The notes under the pieces: model-generated
Told to the model about the DNA's origin: nothing
Databases searched by the model: none
What the model saw: the letters and a program-made list of their open reading frames with translations, nothing else
Program-made: the position numbers and the translations under genes
Origin: Pseudomonas graminis
GTDB taxonomy: Bacteria > Pseudomonadota > Gammaproteobacteria > Pseudomonadales > Pseudomonadaceae
Direction: 5' to 3'
DNA: 64,000 bases
Assembly (NCBI RefSeq): GCF_004364335.1
Contig: NZ_SOCR01000001.1
Location: forward strand, 248,001-312,000
In this document: positions 23,520 to 32,200 of the stretch, piece after piece
Layout of the letters: each line of letters opens with the position of its first letter
Position numbering within the stretch: position 1 is the first letter of the stretch

Positions 23520-24990
23520 ACTGACCGGCTTCCGCCAGCGCATCACCGATCTCGCCTCCAAGCAGCCCGATGCGTGCGCGCTGTGGGGCGATGACCTGAA
23601 ACTGAGTTATGCCGAGCTGGATGCAGAAATCAATCTGCGTCAGGAGAGGCTCAAGGACCTGGACGCCAGGGTCGTGGCCCTGGCCCTGGAGAATGGCCCG
23701 GACCTGCTGATCTGGGACCTGGCGATCCTCTTCGCAGGCCTGGCCTGTGTGACGCTGCCGCCGTTCTTCAGCCCAGCGCAGCGCCTTTATTGCCTGGAGC
23801 AGAGCCAGGCCGACGTGGTCATTGCGGACGACGACTATGCCGATGAGCTAACCCCGTCTGTGTTTCATCATCAGGACGGGTTCTGGCTGCGGGCCAACCG
23901 TCAGACTTCTCCCCTGCCCCCTGGCGCGGCAAAGCTGACGTTTACCTCCGGCACGACCGGCACGCCCAAAGGCGTCTGCCTGGACGCCGCAAGCGTACTA
24001 ACGGTTGCCCTGGAGCTGCAGCGCGCCAGCGAATCTCGCCAGCCCGCCCACCACCTTTCACTCTTGCCGCTGGCGATCCTGCTGGAAAACGTTGGCTGCT
24101 ACGCCGCGCTCTATGCCGGCGCGATGCTGAGCCTGCCCAGCCAGCGAGCCTTGGGGATTCAAGGGGCCAGTGGCGTGGAGTTGCCGCGTCTGCTGTCAAC
24201 GCTGGCGGCGCGCCAGCCCCACAGCATGATCCTCGTCCCGCAGCTGTTGTTGCTGCTGGTCAGCGCTTGCGAAATGCGCGCGTTTAACCCGGCGGCGTTG
24301 CGTTTCATCGCGGTGGGCGGCGCCAAAGTCAGCCATGAGCTGTTGCTGCGCGCCGAAACCCTCGGCATGCCGGTGTACGAAGGGTATGGCCTGTCGGAAT
24401 GCTCGTCGGTGGTGGCCCTCAACCGTCCCGACGCCCATCATCCCGGCAGCGTCGGCAAACCCTTGCCCCATGTGCAGATACGCCTGGCCGAGGACGGCGA
24501 GGTCCTGATTCGCGGGTCGCGGATGCGGGGCTATCTCGGCGATGCAGACCCCGCACCCGAGTGGTGGCCGAGCGGCGATCTCGGCGAGTTTGATGCCAAC
24601 GGCTACCTCTACCTTCACGGCCGCAAGAAGCATCAGTTCGTGACCAGCTACGGTCGCAACGTCAACCCTGAGTGGGTCGAGGCCGAACTGACCCAACGCG
24701 GTCTGATCGCTCAAGCACTCGTCTACGGCGAAGCCCTGCCTCGCAATCATGCGCTGCTGTGGCCGTTGCGCCCGGACATCACCGACGCGCAGATCCACAG
24801 CGCTGTCGCCCAGGCCAACCAGGCGCTGCCCGACTACGCACGCGTCCACAGCTGGACCCGTCTCGATCAGCCTTTCACCACCGCCAACGGCATGGCCACT
24901 GCCAACGGCCGACCCCGGCGCGACGCCATTCTGGCGAATTACCGACATCTGTTCACTGAGCCCACTCGAGCAAAGGACCTTCAATCATGA
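23509..24990 (+). CDS. AMP-binding acyl-adenylate ligase (short acyl-CoA synthetase-like)
   Basis: A 493-aa ANL-superfamily enzyme that activates a carboxylic acid with ATP. The P-loop is TSGTTGTPKG at 146-155, the A5 motif is YEGYGLSECSSVV, and the hinge region is WWPSGDLGEFDANGYLYLHGRKKHQFVTSYGRNVNPEWVE. The catalytic C-terminal Lys expected in A10 may be missing: the segment after TTANGMATANGRPRRD has Arg and not Lys, which would affect adenylation or make the thioester step dominant. It is shorter than typical acyl-CoA synthetases. It is translationally coupled at both ends and presumably supplies the activated acyl substrate to the other enzymes of the cluster. Confidence 0.92.
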   Translation: MSPELTGFRQRITDLASKQPDACALWGDDLKLSYAELDAEINLRQERLKDLDARVVALALENGPDLLIWDLAILFAGLACVTLPPFFSPAQRLYCLEQSQADVVIADDDYADELTPSVFHHQDGFWLRANRQTSPLPPGAAKLTFTSGTTGTPKGVCLDAASVLTVALELQRASESRQPAHHLSLLPLAILLENVGCYAALYAGAMLSLPSQRALGIQGASGVELPRLLSTLAARQPHSMILVPQLLLLLVSACEMRAFNPAALRFIAVGGAKVSHELLLRAETLGMPVYEGYGLSECSSVVALNRPDAHHPGSVGKPLPHVQIRLAEDGEVLIRGSRMRGYLGDADPAPEWWPSGDLGEFDANGYLYLHGRKKHQFVTSYGRNVNPEWVEAELTQRGLIAQALVYGEALPRNHALLWPLRPDITDAQIHSAVAQANQALPDYARVHSWTRLDQPFTTANGMATANGRPRRDAILANYRHLFTEPTRAKDLQS

Positions 24991-25676
24991 GTTTTTTCCA
25001 AACCCTGCAAGACGCCACCCGCACCGAGCGCGAGACCTTGTTCAATCTGCCCGTTATCCATCAGGCGCTGCACGGCGAAGTCTCGCTGGAGAGCTATCGC
25101 GCCTTCCTGACCCAGGCCTATTACCACGTGCGGCATACCGTGCCGTTGATGATGGCCTGTGGCGCCCGGTTGCCGTCGCGACTGGAATGGCTGCGAGGCG
25201 CAGTCTGCGAGTACATCGAAGACGAATACGGCCACGAGCAGTGGATCCTCAATGACCTGCGCGCCTGCGGTGGCGATGCTGATGCCGTGCGCGACGGTAC
25301 GCCCGGCCTGCCCATTGAGCTGATGGTCGCCTACCTCTACGATCTCATCGCCCGGGGCAATCCGGTGGGACTGTTCGGCATGGTCAATGTGCTGGAAGGC
25401 ACCAGCATCGCCCTGGCCACCCATGCCGCCGGCAGCATTCAGCAGCGCCTGGGACTCCCGGCCACTGCGTTCAGCTACCTGAGTTCCCACGGCAGCCTCG
25501 ATGTCGGCCACATGGAGACCTATCGCACGCTGATGGACCGTCTCGAAGACCCGCAGGATCAAGCGTCCGTGATCAAGGCCTCGAAAGTGGTGTACGGCTT
25601 GTACACCGAGATGTTCCGTCAGTTGCCCCTCGTACACGCCGAACCCGTGAAGGAACTCGCCCATGCGTCTGTCTGA
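24987..25676 (+). CDS. Haem-oxygenase-like diiron oxidase/oxygenase (HDO family, TenA/PqqC fold)
   Basis: A 229-aa all-helical protein of the iron-containing redox enzyme family. A complete HDO metal-ligand set is visible: Glu80 and His83 (EYGH), Glu138 (NVLEGTS), then His168, Asp172 and His175 (HGSLDVGH, HxxxDxxH). Members with this set use O2 on small carboxylates or amino acids, for example UndA, which converts fatty acids to terminal alkenes, and BesC or SznF. A TenA thiaminase would lack this pattern. It overlaps the ligase by 4 bp and the SDR by 14 bp. Its likely substrate is the acid or acyl product handled by the neighbouring ligase; that link is inferred. Confidence 0.88.
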   Translation: MSFFQTLQDATRTERETLFNLPVIHQALHGEVSLESYRAFLTQAYYHVRHTVPLMMACGARLPSRLEWLRGAVCEYIEDEYGHEQWILNDLRACGGDADAVRDGTPGLPIELMVAYLYDLIARGNPVGLFGMVNVLEGTSIALATHAAGSIQQRLGLPATAFSYLSSHGSLDVGHMETYRTLMDRLEDPQDQASVIKASKVVYGLYTEMFRQLPLVHAEPVKELAHASV

Positions 25677-26472
25677 AACCCGCGTGGTGCTGACCGGCGC
25701 CAGTGGCGGCATCGGCATGGCCATTGCCGAAGCGCTGTGCAGCCATGGCGCTGAAGTGCTCGCCGTGTGCCGCCATCAGGAGCCACTGCTGCCGTTGCAA
25801 CAGCAGTACCCGCATCTGTTGCACGGGGTGAAGGCCGATCTGACCACCGCCGAAGGTCGTCAGCACGTGCTGATGACCGCGCAGGCGATGGAAGGGGTCA
25901 ACCTGCTGATCAACGCCGCCGGCATCAATCATTTCGCCATGCTGGAACAGTTGCCGGGGCACGAGATCGATTCGATGCTCGACATCAACGTGAATGCGCC
26001 GATCCAGCTCACCGGCCTGCTGTTGCCGCTGCTGCGCCAGGCCAGCCGCGCCATGGTGGTCAATGTCGGTTCGACCTATGGCTCGATCGGCTACGCCGGT
26101 TACGCCACGTATTGCGCGAGCAAGTTTGCGCTGCGCGGGTTTTCCGAAGCCTTGCGCCGCGAACTGGCGGACACCCGGGTGGGCGTGTTGTACGTCGCCC
26201 CGCGCGCCACCCGCACCACGATGAACAGTCCCGCAGCACGCGCGCTCAACTCTGCCCTGAAAACCGCCGAGGACGATCCGCAGACGGTCGCCGCCGCCGT
26301 GGTCCGTGCGATCGTCGGTAATCAGCGTGAGCTTTATATGGGCTGGCCTGAACAGTTCTTTGTGCGCCTCAACAGTCTGCTGCCTGCCGTGGTGGACCGT
26401 GGGCTGCGCAAACATTTGCCCCTTATTCGCCGACTCAGCAGCGCCCCCCTCGAAAAGAGCACCAAGCCATGA
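25663..26472 (+). CDS. Short-chain dehydrogenase/reductase
   Basis: A 269-aa classical SDR. The cofactor loop is TGASGGIG at 11-18, NAAG is at 84-87, and the catalytic residues are Ser137, Tyr150 and Lys154 (YCASK). A C-terminal extension (about 220-269) with a hydrophobic, basic stretch (FFVRLNSLLPAVVDRGLRKHLPLIRR) may associate with the membrane, as in long-chain acyl reductases. It overlaps the HDO gene by 14 bp and the TPR gene by 4 bp. It probably reduces or oxidises the product of the ligase/HDO steps; the direction is unknown. Confidence 0.92.
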   Translation: MRLSETRVVLTGASGGIGMAIAEALCSHGAEVLAVCRHQEPLLPLQQQYPHLLHGVKADLTTAEGRQHVLMTAQAMEGVNLLINAAGINHFAMLEQLPGHEIDSMLDINVNAPIQLTGLLLPLLRQASRAMVVNVGSTYGSIGYAGYATYCASKFALRGFSEALRRELADTRVGVLYVAPRATRTTMNSPAARALNSALKTAEDDPQTVAAAVVRAIVGNQRELYMGWPEQFFVRLNSLLPAVVDRGLRKHLPLIRRLSSAPLEKSTKP

Positions 26473-27110
26473 AACGTCTACTCGTCGTACTGCTCGCCAC
26501 CTTCGCCCTGCCAGTGTGGGCACTGGATGCACCTGACCAGCAACGCCTGACCGGGATCCAGCAGGAGTGGGCGCGAATTCAATACCAGTTGCCGGAAGAC
26601 CAGCGCGTCGCTGCATTCGAACAGTTGGCCGCCAAGTCCTCCGCCTTCACCCAGCAGCGTCCCGCCGTCGCCGAGGCCTGGATATGGTCGGGCATTGTCA
26701 CCAGCAGTTGGGCCGGTGCCCAGGGCGGACTGGGTGCCTTGAGCAAGGTGAAAACCGCGAAGGCCGATCTTGAAAAAGCCATGACGCTGGACCCCAATGC
26801 CTTGCAAGGCTCGGCCTACGCCAGCCTGGCTGCGCTTTATGATCGCGTGCCGGGATGGCCCATTGGATTCGGCGATGCAGATAAGGCGCAAGGGCTGCTG
26901 GAGCAGGCGCTGAAGCTCAATCCCGACGGTATCGATCCGTTTTACTTCTGGGGCGATCATCTCTACCGCCAGGGCCACTACGGTCAGGCGAAGGAAGCGC
27001 TGGAAAAGGCCTTGCTCGCCGCGCCTCGGCCCGGCCGCGAAGTGGCGGACAGTGGACGCCGCAAAGATATCCAGCTATTGCTGGTGGACGTAAACAAGAA
27101 ACTGAAATGA
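26469..27110 (+). CDS. Exported TPR-repeat protein
   Basis: A 213-aa protein with a signal peptide (MKRLLVVLLATFALPVWA) and no lipobox. The mature part is helical, with TPR-like features (AEAWIWSGIVTSSWAG, ADLEKAMTLDPNALQGSAYASLAALYD, LLEQALKLNPDGIDPFYFWGDHLYRQGHYGQAKEALEKAL). It should be periplasmic. Its place between the SDR and the two-component genes suggests a role as an adaptor for export, or as a partner of the sensor kinase's periplasmic domain. It overlaps the SDR gene by 4 bp. Confidence 0.82.
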   Translation: MKRLLVVLLATFALPVWALDAPDQQRLTGIQQEWARIQYQLPEDQRVAAFEQLAAKSSAFTQQRPAVAEAWIWSGIVTSSWAGAQGGLGALSKVKTAKADLEKAMTLDPNALQGSAYASLAALYDRVPGWPIGFGDADKAQGLLEQALKLNPDGIDPFYFWGDHLYRQGHYGQAKEALEKALLAAPRPGREVADSGRRKDIQLLLVDVNKKLK

Positions 27111-27120
27111 CGGAGCATTC

Positions 27121-27783
27121 ATGCGTTTGCTGCTGGTTGAAGACGATGTCGCCCTCGGCGAGGGCATTCATCAGGCGCTGAGTCGCGAAGGCTACACGGT
27201 GGACTGGGTGAAAGATGGCGCCAGCGCTCTCCATGCGTTGTTAAGCGAAGTCTTCGATCTGGCCATTCTCGACCTCGGATTGCCCAGGCTGGACGGCCTG
27301 GCGGTGTTGCGGCGCCTGCGTGAAAGCGGCTCGGCACTGCCGGTGCTGATCCTGACGGCACGGGACGCCACCGAGGACCGCATTGCCGGCCTCGACGCGG
27401 GGGCCGACGATTACCTGATCAAGCCCTTCGACCTGTCCGAACTCAAGGCACGCCTGCGGGCGCTGTTGCGGCGCAGTGCCGGTCGCGCGCGGGTCACGAT
27501 CGAGCACGCGGGCATCCGCCTGGACCCGGCCACCCAGCAAGTCAGCTACAAGAACGAACCCGTCGCCCTCACGCCCAAGGAATACCAGCTGTTGTACGAA
27601 CTGCTCTCGCCACCGGGCCGGGTGATGACCCGCGAACGCTTGATGCAACTGCTGTACGGCTGGAACGAAGAAGCCGAGAGCAACACTCTGGAAGTGCACA
27701 TCCATCACCTGCGCAAGAAGTTTTCCAGCGAGCTGATCCGCACCGTGCGCGGTGTCGGCTACCTGGTAGAGGATCGCCCTTGA
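27121..27783 (+). CDS. OmpR-family response regulator (QseB/PmrA-like)
   Basis: A 220-aa regulator with receiver (MRLLLVEDDVALGEGI, phospho-acceptor Asp51 in LAILDLGLPRLDG, Lys in YLIKPF) and a C-terminal winged helix (LTPKEYQLLYELLSPPGRVMTRERLMQLLYGW, then VEVHIHHLRKKF-type recognition helix and VRGVGYLV). It is closest in appearance to QseB, PmrA and BqsR. It sits 10 bp after the TPR gene and overlaps the kinase gene. Two boxes of the expected type upstream of the first gene suggest autoregulation of the whole operon and of the divergent cytochrome b561. Confidence 0.94.
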   Translation: MRLLLVEDDVALGEGIHQALSREGYTVDWVKDGASALHALLSEVFDLAILDLGLPRLDGLAVLRRLRESGSALPVLILTARDATEDRIAGLDAGADDYLIKPFDLSELKARLRALLRRSAGRARVTIEHAGIRLDPATQQVSYKNEPVALTPKEYQLLYELLSPPGRVMTRERLMQLLYGWNEEAESNTLEVHIHHLRKKFSSELIRTVRGVGYLVEDRP

Positions 27784-29156
27784 CCTCGATCCGTCGCCGC
27801 ACGCTGACCCTGATCCTCGGATTGGTGCTGATCGGGTTGCTGATCCTGACGCTGGTCAACCTCCATGACAGCAACCACGAGATCGCCGAAGTCTACGATG
27901 CCCAGCTCGCCACCAATGCCCGGTTGCTGCAAGGCGTCATGCGCATGCCCCTGGCGCGGCAGGAGCATGCGCAGTTGTACCAGGCGTTCAACCAGGCCCT
28001 GGCTCAGGCCGAACCCCGAGTCGACGGCCACCCCTACGAGAGCAAAATCGCCTTTCAGGTCTGGGACCTTCAAGGCCGTCTGCTGGTGCATACCCCCAGC
28101 GCACCGAGCCTGAGCCGTGCGCCCCGGTACACCGGTTTCAGCGTTATCGATGATCTCGGCAAACATGAATGGCGCACCTTCGTGCTCAGGGACGAACAAC
28201 ACGACCTGTTGATCTGGGTCGGCGAGCGTGACGACGTGCGCTCGGACCTGGTCAACCGCATCGTCCGCCACACCGTGATCCCCAATCTGATCGGCAGCTT
28301 GCTGCTGATGGCCGCGATCTGGCTGGCCATCGGCTGGGGACTCAAGCCGCTGGCTGATCTGGCTGCCACGCTGCGCGGTCGTCATCCGGGCTCCCTCGAA
28401 CCCTTGCAACTGGCGCCGCTGCCCAGCGAGCTGGAACCCATGCAAGCGGCACTGAACCGACTGCTCGGACAGATTCAAGAGGTGTTGAGCCGCGAACGGC
28501 GGTTCATCGCCGACGCTGCCCACGAAATGCGCACGCCGCTGGCGGTGCTGCGGGTGCATGCGCAAAACGTGCTGGAGGCACACGACGCGGCGCAGCGCGA
28601 CCAGTCACTGAGTTACCTCATCGTTGGCGTCGACCGCACGACACGGCTGGTCAATCAGTTGCTGACCGTCGCGCGGATGGAACCCGGTGCAGGCCCCGTT
28701 GTGACCCGCAACGCCGATCTCGTTGCGGCCGTGCGCGAGAGCCTGGTGCAAATGACGCCGTGGGTCTTGAGCCGAGGGCTGGAGTTGGTGTTCGACTGCG
28801 ATGAACCTTCCCTGATGGTACGAACCGACTTCGCCGCCATCGACATTGCCCTGCAAAACCTGATCACCAATGCGGTCAATTTTTCGCCCGCGAACGGTCA
28901 GGTGATCGTCACCCTGGGCGTGGTCGATGGCTATTTCCAGCTCAGCGTTGCGGACGAGGGACCCGGCATTGACGAAGCCGAGCGGGAGCGTCTGTTCGAG
29001 CGGTTCTACAGCCGCGGCAACGATCAGGGCGCCGGGCTGGGCCTGACCATCGTGCAGTCGATTGCACGACGCCTCGGCGGTGAAATCACCCTGGAGAACC
29101 GCGCAGGAAAAGGCCTGCGCGCAACGCTATGTGCGCCAGCGAACAGACAGCCCTGA
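27780..29156 (+). CDS. Membrane sensor histidine kinase (QseC-like)
   Basis: A 458-aa kinase. The first transmembrane helix is at about 9-28, a periplasmic domain of about 135 residues (2CSK_N-like) follows, and the second helix is at about 167-187. Then come a short HAMP-like linker, HisKA with His249 in ADAAHEMRTPL, and an HATPase with NLITNAVNFS, DEGPGI and GAGLGL. The start is TTG overlapping the regulator stop by 4 bp; the first helix begins straight after it, so a later start is unlikely. It pairs with the QseB-like regulator and probably senses a periplasmic or membrane signal related to the product of this operon. Confidence 0.92.
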   Translation: MTSIRRRTLTLILGLVLIGLLILTLVNLHDSNHEIAEVYDAQLATNARLLQGVMRMPLARQEHAQLYQAFNQALAQAEPRVDGHPYESKIAFQVWDLQGRLLVHTPSAPSLSRAPRYTGFSVIDDLGKHEWRTFVLRDEQHDLLIWVGERDDVRSDLVNRIVRHTVIPNLIGSLLLMAAIWLAIGWGLKPLADLAATLRGRHPGSLEPLQLAPLPSELEPMQAALNRLLGQIQEVLSRERRFIADAAHEMRTPLAVLRVHAQNVLEAHDAAQRDQSLSYLIVGVDRTTRLVNQLLTVARMEPGAGPVVTRNADLVAAVRESLVQMTPWVLSRGLELVFDCDEPSLMVRTDFAAIDIALQNLITNAVNFSPANGQVIVTLGVVDGYFQLSVADEGPGIDEAERERLFERFYSRGNDQGAGLGLTIVQSIARRLGGEITLENRAGKGLRATLCAPANRQP

Positions 29157-29283
29157 GAAAGCGTACTCACACTATCAGGGCTTGAACGTCTCGTTCACCA
29201 GGGCACAACCGTGCCGGCGCTCCGCTGTGCACACTGCCCAACACGCTGCGTTCGCCGGAGTGCAAGTCATTTCAGGGAAACTA

Positions 29284-32200
29284 ATGACGAGCACATGGAC
29301 ACGCACCAAACAGGCGATCTCACGGGTCAGGCTGGCGGGTCGCGCCGGGGCCCATCCAAAACTTGCGTTCGCCTATGAACGGCTGCTGCGCGCCGAACTC
29401 TTCAACGCCGACCAGATGGCCAGCCACGGCATTGCCCTGGCCACCCAGCATCAGCTCGGTGCAGTGACTACGCGGGACTTCCTGTTGGACAGGCTGGATG
29501 ACAACGAGGCACTGCTCAAGGAAAGCTGCAACGCGTTGACCCAAGCCCAGGCGTCCGAGCGCCGTATCACCCCGGCCGCCGAGTGGCTGCTCGATAATTT
29601 TTTTCTGATCGAAGATCACATCCGCACTGCACGGTCCCACCTGCCCAAGGGTTACAGCCGTGAATTGCCGCGCCTGAGCGATGGGCCCTCCAGCGGCCTG
29701 CCGAGGGTTTATGACATTGCCCTGGAGACGATCTCCCACGGTGATGGCCGCTTTGACGAACTGAGCCTCAAGCGCTTCGTCGTCTCTTATCAGACGGTCA
29801 TGCCGCTGACGCTGGGCGAGTTGTGGGCCATTCCGATCATGCTGCGCCTGGCCTTGATCGAGAACCTGCGACGGGTCGCCTCGCGGGTCATGGCCAACTG
29901 GGACGATCGCAACCTGGCCGATGACTGGGCCGAACGGCTCATCGAGGTGTCCGAGCACGATGTGAAAAGCGTGGTGCTGAGCGTCGCCGACATGGCCCAT
30001 TCCTCCCCGCCCATGACGGCTGCATTCGTTGCCGAGTTCGCCCGCCGATTACAGGGTCAAAGCGCCGCCCTGGCGCTGCCGCTCAACTGGATCGAGCAGT
30101 TGCTCGCCGAGACAGGTTCGAGTATCGAGCGCCAGGTGCAATTCGATGCGCAGCAACAGTCTGCGGATCAGATGTCCATCAGCAACAGCATCGCCAGCCT
30201 GCGCCTGCTTTCAGCGACCCCCTGGCGTGAGTTTGTCGAAGCGATGAGCCATGTCGAGCAGACCCTTCAACAGGATCCGGCCGAGGTCTACCCGCGCATG
30301 GACTTCGCCACCCGCGACAGCTATCGCCACGTCATCGAACGGCTGGCCAGGCGCAGTCGACACACGGAGATGTTCGTCGCCCAGACCGTCGTGGCGCTGT
30401 CCGGGGAACATCGGGACGCAGCCGCCGGAGACAATCTCGCCCGCCATATCGGTTTTTTTCTGGTCGGCCCCGGCATCGGGGTGCTCGAGCAAAAACTCGA
30501 CGCCCGTGTGCCCTTTCATGAACGCTGGAAACGCCTGCTGGAAAGCTCTCCGCTGACGTTCTACCTGGCACCTGCCGGCGCCCTGACGATTATCTTTGCG
30601 CTGCCGCTGCTGACTTCGGCATACCGGGACGGACTGCCTGATCTTGCGCTCATCGCACTGGCCGTGCCCTGTCTGGTCATGACCAGTCGCCTGGCGTTCA
30701 GCCTCATCAACTGGCTGGTCACCTTCAGCCTGCTGCCGGCGATGTTGCCGAAGATGGATTACACCGACGGAATTCCCGATGAGGCGCGCACGCTGGTCGC
30801 CATTCCGACCCTGATCGGTTCGCGCGCGGACATCGACGAACTGGTGGAGGGCCTGGAAGTCAGGTTCCTGGCCAATCGCGACAGCAATCTTTTCTTCGCG
30901 CTGCTGACCGACTTTCTCGACTCACCGACGCAAGTGCAGCCAGCGGATGCAGAACTGCTCATCTACGCCTCAGAGGCGATCAACCGACTCAACGGCAAGT
31001 ATCTGGACGAATTGCCAGCGCGGTTTTTCCTGTTTCACCGCCCCCGCCGCTGGAACGCCGGTGAGCGCGCCTGGATGGGCCACGAACGCAAACGCGGCAA
31101 GCTGACCGACCTCAACGCGTGGCTGCGTGGTGAGGGCGACAATCGTTTCACCACCATGGCGGGCGACACTTCGGCCCTTGGGTCTGTGCGTTACGTGCTG
31201 ACCCTGGATACCGACACCCTGCTGCCTGGCGAGGTGGCCCGCCAGTGCGTGGCCGCCATGATGCATCCGCTCAACCGCCCTGTGTTCGATGCGCGCCGTG
31301 AGCGCGTCATTTCCGGGTATGCGCTGTTGCAACCTCAGGTCGGCATCAGCCTGACCAGCACGCCCCGCTCGATCTATTCACGCCTGTTCGGCAGTGGCGG
31401 CGGCGTTGATCCCTACACCCGGGCGGTGTCGGACATTTATCAGGATTTGTTCAAACAAGGCTCTTTCATTGGCAAGGGCATCTACGATGTCGACGCCTTC
31501 ACTTGTGCGCTGGAAGGCTGTCTGCCGGACAACCAGGTCCTCAGTCACGATTTGATCGAGGGCTGCTACGCCCGGTCGGGCCTGCTCAGCGACGTGCAGC
31601 TGTATGAGCAATACCCGTCCCGCTACAGCGTGGACGTGAAACGACGCCATCGCTGGATTCGCGGCGACTGGCAACTGATCCCCTGGATCCTGCCCTGGAC
31701 CCTGAACACGCGGGGAGAATGGACCCGCAATCGTCTCGATGTCATGGCGCGCTGGAAGATTCTCGACAACCTGCGCCGCAGCCTTGAGCCGGCGGCTGTG
31801 TTGCTGATGCTGGCCTGGGGCTGGTTCGCCAGCAGTGAACCGCTGGCCTGGACCTTGGCGGTGGTCGGCTTGCTGGTCATGCAACCGCTGCTCAGGACCC
31901 TGACCGATGGGTTGCAACCGCCGTTGAACGTGCCGTATCGGCAATACCTGGCCGCGCTGTGCAGGAGTCTGGGGCAGGACCTCGCCCAGGCCGCGGCCAG
32001 CGTTGCATGGTTGCCGTTCGAGATGTATTACAGCGTGGGCGCCATCGCCCGTTCGCTCTGGCGGATCCTGTTCAGCCGCCGCCTGTTATTGCAATGGCAA
32101 CCCTCCCGGGAAGTCGAGCGCAACACGCAAAACCCGCTGCCGGCGCTCTACCGCGAGATGTGGATAGGCCCTGTGCTCGCTTTCTGCGGGTTCGCCGGCC

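Noticed and set aside
29149..29182. AGCCCTGA/TCAGGGCT inverted repeat after the sensor kinase gene as a terminator
   Set aside because: An 8-bp stem with a long 18-nt loop and no U-tract; too weak to call.
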